Part shown: positions 1 to 6,799 of the stretch, in pieces
Layout: every line of letters begins with the position of its first letter
Position numbering within the stretch: position 1 is the stretch's first letter
Notes under the pieces: model-generated
Databases searched by the model: none
Told to the model about the DNA's origin: nothing
What the model saw: the letters and a program-made list of their open reading frames with translations, nothing else
Translations under genes and position numbers: made by a program
Virus record (IMG/VR): IMGVR_UViG_3300034071_001031
Span: 1 to 45,312 of that record
DNA: 45,312 nucleotides
Direction: 5' to 3' (one strand)
Origin: a virus

Positions 1-1209
1 GCCCATTGCCATCTTTTTCTTTAGTTGTGAAGGCTTGATACCAAGCAGCTTCGCACACCGATTGGCTAACTCATCCCTTTCAATCCCGTCTTCCAAGACT
101 GATAGGGCTTGCCCGACCTTGCCCATGGCAATCTGTTTATCCTCAATTGATTTTTTATCAAGCGATTCTGCCAGTGCTTCGGGATATGGTTTGGCTTTTG
201 ATATCAGGCTCGCAAGGTCTCCGCCAGAAACCAAGAAGGAATCAGGATCTCCGTCTGCCAGCATGACAGACTTAACTCTCACGCCAAGGCTCGCCAGCCC
301 CGCAAACGCTTTAAATGACGCCTCTCGCCCCGCTTTATCCCCATCAAATACCAAGACAGCCTCTTCGCACAGACGGCGAATGGTGGCCCCGTGGGTAGCG
401 GTAAATCCCGTGCCCAAAGGAGCAACGGCATTGGTAATCCCATTCAAGTGGCACCTGATAGTATCAATCTGTCCCTCGACAATGACAGCCTGACCCGAAT
501 CAATGATGGATCGTTTGGCCTTATCCAGCCCGTAGAGAAGCTTTCCCTTGTGGAAGATGGAGGATTCGGGGGAGTTAAGATACTTTGCAGGGTGGTTATC
601 GGTCGTTCTCCCACTGAATCCAACCAGAGTCCCCGCTTCATCTGCTATCCCAAACATAATCCGATTGGTAAAACGTAGTGTCCCATTGTCGTAGGTTAGA
701 CCCGATAGGGTATGATGATCGGTATTACCAGACAAAGCGTAGTGTTTCGGAGCAAAGCCGATCTTCCATTCCTCGCAGATCTCTTTATTAAATCCCCGTT
801 CCTTGAGGATCTTGCGGGCCTCGACCCCCTCCTTACTTAAAAGCAAACTGAAAAATTGTTGGTGGGCTTTATAGACTACTGATACCAAGCCCTTTCGTAG
901 CTTGTCGGCCTCACTCTCCTGCTCCTCTATAGCTATCCCCGCCTTGGCCCCAAGCTTACGGACAGATTCGGGGAAGTTGATCTTGTCCATCTCCATGACG
1001 AATCGGAAAACCGATCCCCCCGCCCCGCATCCGAAACAATGGTAGCTTCCCTTGTCATCATTAATAAAAAAAGAAGGAGTCCTCTCCCGATGGAAGGGAC
1101 ATAGAGCAGAGAATCGCCCGCCCCTCTGTTTCACAGGGAAGTAATCCCCTGCTAATTCAGAGAGACGGACGTTCGCCGCTATCGAAGCAATGGTCGTTTC
1201 GGAGATCAG
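1..1209 (-). CDS. dnaG: DnaG-type DNA primase (3' end beyond window)
   Basis: Synthesises RNA primers at the phage replication fork, presumably with the DnaB-like helicase at 22178-23482. The minus-strand frame stays open from about 1209 to the left edge and reads CPFHRERTPSFF followed by CFGCGAGG, the CHC2 zinc-binding domain at the N-terminus. A TOPRIM core follows, with VIVEGQIDTI (catalytic Glu) and VLVFDGDKAGREAS (metal-binding DGD). No ATG, GTG or TTG lies between the upstream in-frame stop and the zinc finger apart from a GTG that would cut into the domain. The reading ISETTIASIAANV immediately after a CTG at 1209-1207 matches the usual DnaG N-terminus. That CTG overlaps the stop of the upstream 52-aa gene as CTGA, like the ATGA and GTGA couplings elsewhere here. 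An ATT at 1218-1216 is the alternative start. Confidence 0.9.
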   Translation of the reverse strand, partial: MISETTIASIAANVRLSELAGDYFPVKQRGGRFSALCPFHRERTPSFFINDDKGSYHCFGCGAGGSVFRFVMEMDKINFPESVRKLGAKAGIAIEEQESEADKLRKGLVSVVYKAHQQFFSLLLSKEGVEARKILKERGFNKEICEEWKIGFAPKHYALSGNTDHHTLSGLTYDNGTLRFTNRIMFGIADEAGTLVGFSGRTTDNHPAKYLNSPESSIFHKGKLLYGLDKAKRSIIDSGQAVIVEGQIDTIRCHLNGITNAVAPLGTGFTATHGATIRRLCEEAVLVFDGDKAGREASFKAFAGLASLGVRVKSVMLADGDPDSFLVSGGDLASLISKAKPYPEALAESLDKKSIEDKQIAMGKVGQALSVLEDGIERDELANRCAKLLGIKPSQLKKKMAMG

Positions 1210-1364
1210 AGGCTGAATGGGGTTGGGTCTTCCTTCATCTCCTCAACGCGAGGAAGGACATACACCTTCTCACGTTCTGGTTTGCGCGGTGCTTCGATGG
1301 CAGTTACCACACACAAAAATGCGGAGACAGCCACGATGGTTGCTAGGAATGCGTAGGGTTTCAT
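1206..1364 (-). CDS. 52-aa single-pass membrane or exported peptide
   Basis: Begins MKPYAFLATIVAV, with one hydrophobic segment at about residues 4-22 and then a charged tail (PRKPEREKVY...). The segment may be a signal anchor. Its ATG overlaps the stop of the upstream 30-aa peptide (ATGA), and its own TGA overlaps the presumed CTG start of the primase. It is the last of three consecutive tiny membrane peptides. Function unknown. A similar MKP... peptide occupies the same relative position at 11990-12082. Confidence 0.6.
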   Translation of the reverse strand: MKPYAFLATIVAVSAFLCVVTAIEAPRKPEREKVYVLPRVEEMKEDPTPFSL

Positions 1365-1453
1365 TTTCTGTATTTTCTAATTTGATCGATGTTGTAGAAG
1401 ATGATGTATCCGAAAACGAATACAAACATCAGGATGAAAAATAGATCTATCAT
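1361..1453 (-). CDS. 30-aa membrane peptide
   Basis: Begins MIDLFFILMFVFVFGY and is almost entirely one transmembrane helix, with a basic end (IRKYRK). Start and stop are both in ATGA overlaps with its neighbours, so it is probably translationally coupled. An MID... peptide followed by an MKP... peptide recurs at 12079-12168. Function unknown; small phage membrane peptides can act in host takeover, exclusion or lysis, but nothing here decides between these. Confidence 0.55.
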   Translation of the reverse strand: MIDLFFILMFVFVFGYIIFYNIDQIRKYRK

Positions 1454-1566
1454 TTTTTGAATAGTTCTATGATTTGGTGGAAGATGGTTGCCGCGAAAAG
1501 CACAACCACAATCAATAGAACAATCGTGTTAACGAGAGTCCCAAAGGATTCGATTAGGTTAAGCAT
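1450..1566 (-). CDS. 38-aa membrane peptide
   Basis: Begins MLNLIESFGTLVNTIVLLI, with a single strong transmembrane segment at about residues 11-30 and an amphipathic basic tail ending ELFKK. Its start lies inside the 3' end of the upstream gene (13-nt overlap) and its stop overlaps the next start (ATGA). First of three coupled membrane peptides. Function unknown. Confidence 0.55.
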   Translation of the reverse strand: MLNLIESFGTLVNTIVLLIVVVLFAATIFHQIIELFKK

Positions 1567-1835
1567 AGATCCTCCACGTTGTAGAGTTGTCCGAGATCGC
1601 GGAAGTGCTCCAATAGTTTCCCCATTAGTTCATCCGAGATCGTGTCTTCGATATCGATGAAGAACCGATCTTCCATCTCCTTTGTTTCCTTGATGCCCAA
1701 GGTTAGTTCGATGGTTCCCGATTCATTCCATACGAATATCCTCCCCTTGTTGCGCTTCTCAGCGTGAAGGGCCGACTTGGTTATGTGTCTAAAGATCATG
1801 GTCAGCAAATCACAATCAGGTTTTTCTTCATCCAA
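1554..1835 (-). CDS. hypothetical protein, 93 aa
   Basis: Soluble acidic protein beginning MDEEKPDCDLLTMIFRHI, with an alternating strand-like middle (GRIFVWNESGTIELTLGI) and a C-terminal helix (LMGKLLEHFRDL). It overlaps genes on both sides in other frames, as is typical of this block. No family recognised. Confidence 0.65.
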   Translation of the reverse strand: MDEEKPDCDLLTMIFRHITKSALHAEKRNKGRIFVWNESGTIELTLGIKETKEMEDRFFIDIEDTISDELMGKLLEHFRDLGQLYNVEDLCLT

Positions 1836-1933
1836 TCTTTGCTGATTCCTTTCTCAGCAAGGCGACTTGTGATGGCTTTCTTCAGTTGCTTTTCGCGCTG
1901 TGATGCGCCCGACTTTTTAGTTTTCTTTTTCAT
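1802..1933 (-). CDS. 43-aa basic peptide
   Basis: Starts MKKKTKKSGASQREKQLKKA, highly basic in the N-terminal half, and ends with a short hydrophobic stretch (NLIVIC). It overlaps the upstream gene by 17 nt and the downstream gene by 34 nt. It could bind nucleic acid by charge, but no fold is recognised. Confidence 0.5.
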   Translation of the reverse strand: MKKKTKKSGASQREKQLKKAITSRLAEKGISKDWMKKNLIVIC

Positions 1934-2102
1934 GGTGTTTGTTGGATGTCCAGTTGTCTAACTGGCGGTAGGCTACCAGACGAGGAACCCATTTGACATT
2001 GTTCGTCCAATGGATGCCCAGCGCCAGTAGCGAAGGTTGCGGTTTGAATTTAAATCCCAAATTGATTTTGAGATCATGCCAGAAGTCAGGCCAATTAAAC
2101 AT
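1917..2102 (-). CDS. hypothetical protein, 61 aa
   Basis: Begins MFNWPDFWHDLKINLGFKF and is tryptophan-rich. The ATG at 2102 is preferred because it overlaps the TAA of the upstream gene; the longer open frame reaching 2282 would lie inside that gene. Contains WVPRLVAYRQLDNW. Family unknown. Confidence 0.6.
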   Translation of the reverse strand: MFNWPDFWHDLKINLGFKFKPQPSLLALGIHWTNNVKWVPRLVAYRQLDNWTSNKHHEKEN

Positions 2103-2313
2103 AGGAATCCTCCTGTCGTTGGCATTCTTCTTTGACTGCTGCCAAGTCTTCAGCATATGGGAAGCAACCCAAGTGCATACAAGCTCCGAGCACCTGTGCT
2201 GTGCCGTATTCATGGCAGAGGTTAAATAACGGGAGAGACCTGAAGGTGCGACCAGCAAGCTTGATTCCCTCCCAGAACTCAAAGTGGGTTTCCCCGCGAG
2301 CGTCAGTCCACAT
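2095..2313 (-). CDS. hypothetical protein, 72 aa
   Basis: Starts MWTDARGETHFEFWEGIKL. The chosen ATG at 2313 overlaps the 3' end of the upstream gene (its TGA lies in the sequence coding TD). Contains HEYGTAQVLGACMHLGC with two cysteines and two histidines close together, possibly metal binding. Acidic C-terminus. No family recognised. Confidence 0.6.
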   Translation of the reverse strand: MWTDARGETHFEFWEGIKLAGRTFRSLPLFNLCHEYGTAQVLGACMHLGCFPYAEDLAAVKEECQRQEDSYV

Positions 2314-2533
2314 TGGCAACCTCCAGTTTGGCTTGTTTGATGTAGCGGATAGCTTTGACAGCATCCCGAACGTCCATGCGGGTTAAGGGTTTCATGTAGG
2401 AGAGATTGTTTCGGTCTTTGAACTCCCGAAGCATATGACGGCGAAGAACCATCTCAAGGTTCGTCAGGTCACCTCCCCCGTAGGGTAGTTTTAATTTAAA
2501 CTTTGGTTTGTAGCTCTGTATTTTTGTTTTCAT
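2303..2533 (-). CDS. hypothetical protein, 76 aa
   Basis: Starts MKTKIQSYKPKFKLKLPYGG, basic, with helices around LTNLEMVLRRHMLREF and DAVKAIRYIKQAK. The ATG at 2533 fits the recurring ATGAAAAC start seen across this arm; the longer frame to 2557 has no better signal. No Shine-Dalgarno site. Function unknown. Confidence 0.6.
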   Translation of the reverse strand: MKTKIQSYKPKFKLKLPYGGGDLTNLEMVLRRHMLREFKDRNNLSYMKPLTRMDVRDAVKAIRYIKQAKLEVANVD

Positions 2534-2577
2534 GGTTATGTGTATTGTGTTAGACATTGCCCGTCATTTGACGTTCA

Positions 2578-2787
2578 ATGAAATCTTCATGGTCTATCCA
2601 CGACTTTCCTCCCGAAGAAGGGGAAGCTCCAGCGCCAGTGGCAGAGAAACCATTTGTTCCTCCGCCCTTGACTCCTAAAGAAAAGGAAGCCATCCGCTTT
2701 GCTGCCATTCGGAATCGTCCCGATAGGAAGGGACGGGGAGCCAGACGGCGAGCAGGAGAAAAGAAGTGGGCAACAAAAGGCAAATGA
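2578..2787 (+). CDS. possible small basic protein on the opposite strand, 69 aa
   Basis: Reads MKSSWSIHDFPPEEGEAP, then a proline-rich stretch, then a basic helix and tail (KEKEAIRFAAIRNRPDRKG, GARRRAGEKKW). The composition looks like a real small basic protein. It would be the only plus-strand gene in a minus-strand block. The competing minus-strand frame (2550-2792) has an ATGA overlap with its neighbour but a low-complexity Ser/Gly/Ala composition typical of a shadow. Undecided. Confidence 0.45.
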   Translation: MKSSWSIHDFPPEEGEAPAPVAEKPFVPPPLTPKEKEAIRFAAIRNRPDRKGRGARRRAGEKKWATKGK

Positions 2788-2788
2788 T

Positions 2789-3061
2789 TCATTTTGTCCT
2801 CCAGAACATCATGGTGGGTTTGTTTCGGCCCCTTGTCACCAACCTAGTAGCGAACTTTTTCCCGTGGGATCGGGCGTAACCATGAGCGCGGGCGCGCAGT
2901 AATTCCAAATTCTCTTTTGCCATTGCAGGCCAAGTGAAGGACTCTCCTACCTTCAGTCCCGAAAGCAGAACCATCAAAGGATGGATGGCGCGACTCCTCT
3001 CACTCCATTTCGGAATGAGAGGGTTCTCGTCATCAATTACGATGGAGACTTTGCGTTTCAC
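2789..3061 (-). CDS. hypothetical protein, 90 aa
   Basis: Starts with GTG (GTGA overlap with the upstream stop): MKRKVSIVIDDENPLIPKW. The middle reads LKVGESFTWPAMAKENLELL and the C-terminus is basic (HGKKFATRLVTRGRNK). The arrangement VGESF...A.A..GKKFATR resembles small phage proteins with a DNA-binding-like basic tail, but no named family can be assigned. Confidence 0.65.
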   Translation of the reverse strand: MKRKVSIVIDDENPLIPKWSERSRAIHPLMVLLSGLKVGESFTWPAMAKENLELLRARAHGYARSHGKKFATRLVTRGRNKPTMMFWRTK

Positions 3062-3390
3062 AGGTCGCGTTCGTCGTAAGCGTCCCGCATATCCCTAGCT
3101 AGGTCTGCTAGGTTATCTTCGGTGAACCTCTGGACTTCATCCCATAGGGCTTGATCTATAGCCTCTGTAAGCTCTGGATGCCCCGTGACGATGACTTTTT
3201 CTATCTGCCGCCCCTCATAGTCCACTGGCAGATCAATGCCTTCTTCCGTTTGGATTTCGGCTTTTGTGATCTCCAGACCACAGGGTTCAGGGTCTTCAGA
3301 ATCCCGAAATTCCAGATCGGCTTCGACAAAGGCATAGAACACCTTGTCACCTATGGGTATTTCTTTTTCGATTGAGATTGAGTAGCTCAC
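3058..3390 (-). CDS. hypothetical acidic protein, 110 aa
   Basis: The GTG at 3390 is chosen because it overlaps the TGA of the upstream gene (GTGA); the open frame extends further only through that gene. Begins MSYSISIEKEIPIGDKVFYA and is a strand-rich acidic protein with ITKAEIQTEEGIDLPVDYEG and a helical C-terminus (ALWDEVQRFTEDNLADLA). Common type of phage early protein without known function. Confidence 0.65.
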   Translation of the reverse strand: MSYSISIEKEIPIGDKVFYAFVEADLEFRDSEDPEPCGLEITKAEIQTEEGIDLPVDYEGRQIEKVIVTGHPELTEAIDQALWDEVQRFTEDNLADLARDMRDAYDERDL

Positions 3391-3566
3391 AGCGTCTTTC
3401 CTTTCGATGGTGCTGCTGTCACGATAGCCTTGCAAGCGGAACGTGCCGCCGCTTCGACTCTGTCGATAGTTTCCTGACTTACTCTGGAAAACTTGTGGGC
3501 GCGATTAGCCTCCGCGAATTCCAGAATGTATTTTTTGACTTTGGATTTATTAATCAGTGTGTTCAT
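3387..3566 (-). CDS. 59-aa small protein with histone-fold-like helix pattern
   Basis: Begins MNTLINKSKVKKYILEFAEA. The pattern is a short helix (KSKVKKYILEFAE), a loop containing KFSRVS, a long helix (ETIDRVEAAARSACKAIV), then a loop PSKGKTL. This is the order alpha1-L1-alpha2-L2 of minimal bacterial histone-fold proteins (for example Bd0055-type or DUF1931), ending where alpha3 would begin. It is an inference from pattern only. If correct it would be a small dimeric DNA-binding protein. It is preceded by a GC-rich hairpin (3603-3626) and coupled to the next gene by GTGA. Confidence 0.6.
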   Translation of the reverse strand: MNTLINKSKVKKYILEFAEANRAHKFSRVSQETIDRVEAAARSACKAIVTAAPSKGKTL

Positions 3567-3602
3567 GGTGTGGTGTTTTGTTTGGGGTTAAAGCAACCCA
3601 TT

Positions 3603-3626
3603 CCGCCCCCTGTCACCAAGGGGCGG
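3603..3626 (-). promoter_or_regulatory. GC-rich hairpin upstream of the 59-aa gene
   Basis: CCGCCCC at 3603-3609 pairs perfectly with GGGGCGG at 3620-3626 around a 10-nt loop that holds the GTGACA motif on the minus strand. It sits between the stop at 3637 and the ATG at 3566. No U-tract follows on the minus strand, so a simple intrinsic terminator is less likely than an RNA processing or stability element. Confidence 0.55.
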
Positions 3627-3636
3627 ATGGAGTGCT

Positions 3637-3843
3637 TTACCTAGTCTCGCCGCCAAAGGTGACAAGACTGATCGATGTTAGGATGCTATTTGATTCGGCA
3701 TCGTAGAGGTCTTCCCAAACGTGTTTTACCATATAGACATCCGAGTTATTGCTGTGCCGATAGTTGATATCGACCTTGCGGGGATCGACCCCATGATGGT
3801 CGCACATCTTCTGGATTCGATTGATGAGTTGTTGTGCGTTCAT
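3637..3843 (-). CDS. hypothetical protein, 68 aa
   Basis: Begins MNAQQLINRIQKMCDHHGVD. It is one of the few genes here with a clear Shine-Dalgarno site (AAGGAG about 7 nt before the ATG). The start overlaps the upstream stop (ATGA). Two-part sequence: N-terminal helix, then strand-like (KVDINYRHSNNSDVYMV). Function unknown. Confidence 0.65.
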   Translation of the reverse strand: MNAQQLINRIQKMCDHHGVDPRKVDINYRHSNNSDVYMVKHVWEDLYDAESNSILTSISLVTFGGETR

Positions 3844-4016
3844 TTTCCACTCCTTATTTTGCCAAGGACGCGAGAAAGTTGCCTGTTAAGGGTTTTCCCG
3901 TAATCGTCCCCGTATTTTATTGTCAGTTCATCGATGGCGGTGGCCGCGATGATGGTTAATTCTGTCAAATGTTTTGACAGAACCTCTTCTGTTTTACTTT
4001 TCGATTTGGTTTTCAT
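3840..4016 (-). CDS. hypothetical protein, 58 aa
   Basis: Starts MKTKSKSKTEEVLSKHLTEL at the ATGAAAAC-type start at 4016; the longer open frame to 4085 runs through the upstream hairpin and is rejected. Predicted all-helical with a basic end (RQLSRVLGKIRSGK). A hairpin precedes it at 4049-4072. Confidence 0.6.
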   Translation of the reverse strand: MKTKSKSKTEEVLSKHLTELTIIAATAIDELTIKYGDDYGKTLNRQLSRVLGKIRSGK

Positions 4017-4048
4017 TGTGGTTTTGTGGAGATGGTTCTCCCTGCTAT

Positions 4049-4072
4049 CCTCCCGCCCCAATTGACGGGAGG
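4049..4072 (-). promoter_or_regulatory. GC-rich hairpin downstream of the DUF932 gene
   Basis: CCTCCCG at 4049-4055 pairs with CGGGAGG at 4066-4072 around a 10-nt loop. It lies between the DUF932 stop (4088) and the next ATG (4016). Same position and shape as the hairpins at 3603, 6047 and 7789. Confidence 0.55.
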
Positions 4073-4087
4073 ACAGACGGGACAACC

Positions 4088-5128
4088 CTAGTTCGCTAGG
4101 ACGGCTTGCCTGACAGCTTCTGTGCCACGATTGAACATGGTCACACGATCAGAGCCAGCGAGCATGGCAATGAAGTTGCGCTTATGCTCCGCCGCCGAAC
4201 CAAGCTGTGAGCGGTAGACACGCGAGGCCACGCTGGCTTTGCGCCCCGTGCCGTTACCGCTAGTCCAGTATTCAGTTGCACCATTAGCGAGATCATAGAG
4301 GCTGCGACCCTTGTTTCCGATGCCATTGGCGAACAGGTCAGCAATCTCACGGGCAGCATTCATCGAACGGGTAGCGAGTTTGTTGTCTTTCGCGTCCGTT
4401 GTCATGCAAAAATATCCCGCCGCCATAGCCAGCGCGGTATTCGCATCACAAGTGTGGTTCGCGAGGTATTCCATCACCTGAACCAATTCCACGCGACCTT
4501 TGAGGATAGCGTTCAGAAGGTCACCGAGACCCTCCAGCGCAAACTCTGCATTTTTAGTATGGTAAACCTTCAGGACGTTCTGAGCCGCATCCCGCGACCA
4601 TTGGAAGGTATTCATGCAGACAATACGGATCGCGGAATCAAAAGACTCCATTGCAATCGTGCCATCATGCGAGGTGACAAAATTCAGATTGGCTTTGAAC
4701 TTGTCCCCATTGATCACCATGTCGGAGTTTCCGATATCGCAGGAGATGGAAAACTTCTTTCCACGCTCCAAGGTGCAAACCGAGGTGACGGCGCAATCCA
4801 GATCACGCAAAGCTTTTTGCATGACATTCCAGATTTCGCGGTTCGATATTACTTTGTATCCCGCTTTCGGAATGTGAAGCGGAACCAGAGCATCACGCCC
4901 TGAAAGATCGGGACGAACTTTGCGATGATCCGCCACGAGGACTTTGTAGTCTTCAAGTGTTGCCTGTTCCCCGTCCACCTGAACGTAAGCGGGGCTTTCG
5001 ATGATGTCGAAAAGCAGGGGATTCACTTCCTGATCTCCGATTGCGTTAACGTGTTGCGCGAGACCATGCCATTCTGTGCCTTGAACGCTCAGAACGATGT
5101 CATGCGGTTGCTCTATTTTGTGACTCAT
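4088..5128 (-). CDS. DUF932 / phage-plasmid-like protein (TIGR03299 type)
   Basis: 346 aa, the usual length for this family. N-terminus MSHKIEQPHDIVLSVQGTEW with the family-like TEWHGLA; later ISNREIWNVM, a core FDSAIRIVCMNTFQWS (commonly ..R.VC.NT...) and a C-terminal NKGRSLYDLANGATEYW...RNFIAMLAGS. DUF932 proteins are widespread in phages and plasmids, and their biochemical role is not established. A long upstream region (5129-5265) carries a good sigma70-type promoter, suggesting strong early expression of this and the downstream genes. No Shine-Dalgarno site; the leader ends AAAACACC before the ATG. Confidence 0.85.
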   Translation of the reverse strand: MSHKIEQPHDIVLSVQGTEWHGLAQHVNAIGDQEVNPLLFDIIESPAYVQVDGEQATLEDYKVLVADHRKVRPDLSGRDALVPLHIPKAGYKVISNREIWNVMQKALRDLDCAVTSVCTLERGKKFSISCDIGNSDMVINGDKFKANLNFVTSHDGTIAMESFDSAIRIVCMNTFQWSRDAAQNVLKVYHTKNAEFALEGLGDLLNAILKGRVELVQVMEYLANHTCDANTALAMAAGYFCMTTDAKDNKLATRSMNAAREIADLFANGIGNKGRSLYDLANGATEYWTSGNGTGRKASVASRVYRSQLGSAAEHKRNFIAMLAGSDRVTMFNRGTEAVRQAVLAN

Positions 5129-5217
5129 GGTGTTTTATTTTTCTATGTGTGGTTTTTGGTTTTTCTCATTCCTCATCTTGTCACCCTATCGGGGAAAGGT
5201 TCGGTCTGATGAAAGTA

Positions 5218-5245
5218 AAAATAGCTTGGGAAGAAAGTTTGTCAA
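5218..5245 (-). promoter_or_regulatory. sigma70-like promoter for the DUF932 gene
   Basis: On the minus strand TTGACA (5245-5240) is followed after 16 nt by TATTTT (5223-5218), with the DUF932 ATG about 90 nt downstream. The -35 is a perfect consensus and the -10 matches at four positions. The leader contains a short CCCCGATAGGG hairpin and a GTGACA motif. It is the only feature I see in the gene-free stretch 5129-5265. Confidence 0.6.
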
Positions 5246-5265
5246 CTGGTTTTTTTAAAAATAAT

Positions 5266-5676
5266 TCAAGAAAGTTTTCGGGCAATGATTCCACGGGAAA
5301 AGACGGGTTGCGGTTTGCACCTTGTCACCTTGGTGAGAGGGTATCCGAATTTGCCGCCACGTTTAAATCTGAACTTGCTTTTGTCACCTACTTGATGCCG
5401 CGCAAAATCGGCGGAAAATTCCGCTTTTGTCCCGTAGAAAATAGGTTCCCCGATCACCGCGAATCCGACAAGCAAAGCCTGACCTTTCCCCGTCCGAATT
5501 AGTCCGACACGCTGGCCGATATACGGGCGGAGGGAGTTTGTTTGTCTCGTTTCAATTGTCTTTTCCCCCGATAGGATTTGATCGGTGAAGGGTTGCACCT
5601 TGTCGTTTATGTTAATGCCCCTTGTCACCTTGTCACGGGATGCTGCCTTTGTGATGGATTGGCGGAGGGTTGCCAT
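5266..5676 (-). CDS. ASCH/PUA-like domain protein, 136 aa
   Basis: The central sequence DKVQPFTDQILSGEKTIETR, then YIGQRVGLIRTGKGQALLVG and EFSADFARHQV, matches the ASCH pattern: a K.....I..G.K..E.R motif followed by a strand with G...V and a conserved helix. ASCH domains bind RNA or act as coactivators or nucleases on modified nucleosides; the role here is unknown. The ATG at 5676 is preferred over the upstream one at 5763. C-terminus basic (KPQPVFSRGIIARKLS). Confidence 0.7.
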   Translation of the reverse strand: MATLRQSITKAASRDKVTRGININDKVQPFTDQILSGEKTIETRQTNSLRPYIGQRVGLIRTGKGQALLVGFAVIGEPIFYGTKAEFSADFARHQVGDKSKFRFKRGGKFGYPLTKVTRCKPQPVFSRGIIARKLS

Positions 5677-5772
5677 AGCGGGGAGGGAAAGAAAATCGTT
5701 TTGCGGGGCATTTAAAGCGCGAAAATCGGGCGGGACGGGGCGTGAGGATCGGACTCCGCGCACCCTGTTACC

Positions 5773-6018
5773 TTATCCGCCGAAAAGCGCAACATTCAGG
5801 TCGCGGGCCTTTGTCTGCTGTCCCGTATGCTCTACGGCTTGCCAATTGTCCCCGATTAGAACGGAAACAATATCGTGCGCGTAAACGCTCCCCGTTTCGG
5901 TGAAGTCTCCCTCTACTTCCGCCATGCGGATGTTGCCTTTGCGGTTATCCTGCATAGTCGCCAGCCACCCGTTGCGGAGGCGAAAGCGCATGCCCTTTTT
6001 GATTTCGTTTGTTTTCAT
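5773..6018 (-). CDS. hypothetical protein, 81 aa
   Basis: Begins MKTNEIKKGMRFRLRNGWLA and is a small beta-rich protein (GMRFRLRNGW, IRMAEVEGDF, SVYAHDIVSVLI). The pattern of a leading K.G....L.NG segment is common among small phage proteins with SH3- or PUA-like barrels; function unknown. Leader ends ACAAAATACAA before ATGAAAAC; no Shine-Dalgarno site. Hairpin at 6047-6074. Confidence 0.7.
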   Translation of the reverse strand: MKTNEIKKGMRFRLRNGWLATMQDNRKGNIRMAEVEGDFTETGSVYAHDIVSVLIGDNWQAVEHTGQQTKARDLNVALFGG

Positions 6019-6046
6019 TTGTATTTTGTTTGATGGGTCTCCCCGT

Positions 6047-6074
6047 GTTGCTCCCTGTCACACTCAGGGAACAA
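6047..6074 (-). promoter_or_regulatory. hairpin upstream of the 81-aa gene
   Basis: TCCCTG (6052-6057) pairs with CAGGGA (6065-6070) around a 7-nt loop containing TGTCAC. The stem extends by TTG/CAA across one mismatch. It sits between the GP88-like gene stop (6089) and the ATG at 6018. Confidence 0.5.
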
Positions 6075-6088
6075 AGGCGGGAAAGCCT

Positions 6089-6799
6089 TCAGACCTGAAC
6101 GACAAAGCCCGACAGATCGCGCCGTGCCTTGCCTTTAGCCTTCAAACCGACAACGCATCCGCGAGGGTCTAGAAAGCGCAAATCCGACTCATCCCCGTCC
6201 ACCACGGGCCTGCCTTGGAAGCTTTCGGGAAGCTTGGCCGAGGAAAAGACAATTGCCACGTTCCCGCCCGAACCGAGGATGGAAAGCGCAATCTGTCCGT
6301 TATCCTCTGACCGCGAAAATGTCAGTTGATAGTTACGGGGAAGCTTGCCTTCCAGATAAGCCGCAATCCGATTAGGATTCTTTGTGTAGTCATAGAACTG
6401 AATCGCGGGGAACCTTTCCATGATGTTAGCAAACGACCCGCAAGGGATTTTTTCCCAAGGAAGATCGCTTGTCCCGTTCAGGCGAACGCACGGAGTCATG
6501 CCAAGTTTCTCTGCTTTCTTCACAAGCCGCGAAACGTCCGCCGCGAGGGTTTCCATAAATCCCGCCCGATCCTGAACAAAGGCAAGGGTTTTCGCGATTC
6601 TCGCGCTTCTGACGTTGTCGAATGCCCCGCGCCCCGCCGTGAATAGGCAAGCCGCCGCGCAACCTTGGGAAGCGTGAGGGCAGACATTAATCGCGCCAGA
6701 CTCTTTCACGGGGGCAAGGTAAAGAATCCCCGTCAGGAATCCTTTTGCCTGACCTTTGATCGTTTTTGCGTTTGTATCGATAGAAAGAAGGGTTTTCAT
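6089..6799 (-). CDS. GP88-like phage protein, 236 aa
   Basis: Starts MKTLLSIDTNAKTIKGQAKG. It contains TGILYLAP followed by CPHASQGCAAACLFTAGRG (clustered cysteines), then ARIAKTLAF, CVRLNGTSDLPWE and IQFYDYTKNPNR. This order (Y.AP, C...S.GC...CL..AGR, R.N..SD..W, FYDYTK) is characteristic of phage GP88-type proteins. The cysteine cluster suggests metal or Fe-S binding; the activity is unknown. Its ATG overlaps the stop of the upstream gene (TAATG), so translation is probably coupled. The longer frame to 6871 lies inside the upstream gene. Confidence 0.75.
   Translation of the reverse strand: MKTLLSIDTNAKTIKGQAKGFLTGILYLAPVKESGAINVCPHASQGCAAACLFTAGRGAFDNVRSARIAKTLAFVQDRAGFMETLAADVSRLVKKAEKLGMTPCVRLNGTSDLPWEKIPCGSFANIMERFPAIQFYDYTKNPNRIAAYLEGKLPRNYQLTFSRSEDNGQIALSILGSGGNVAIVFSSAKLPESFQGRPVVDGDESDLRFLDPRGCVVGLKAKGKARRDLSGFVVQV

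Noticed and set aside
35-678. plus-strand frames over the left end
   Set aside because: Shadows of the minus-strand primase, whose zinc-finger and TOPRIM motifs are clear.
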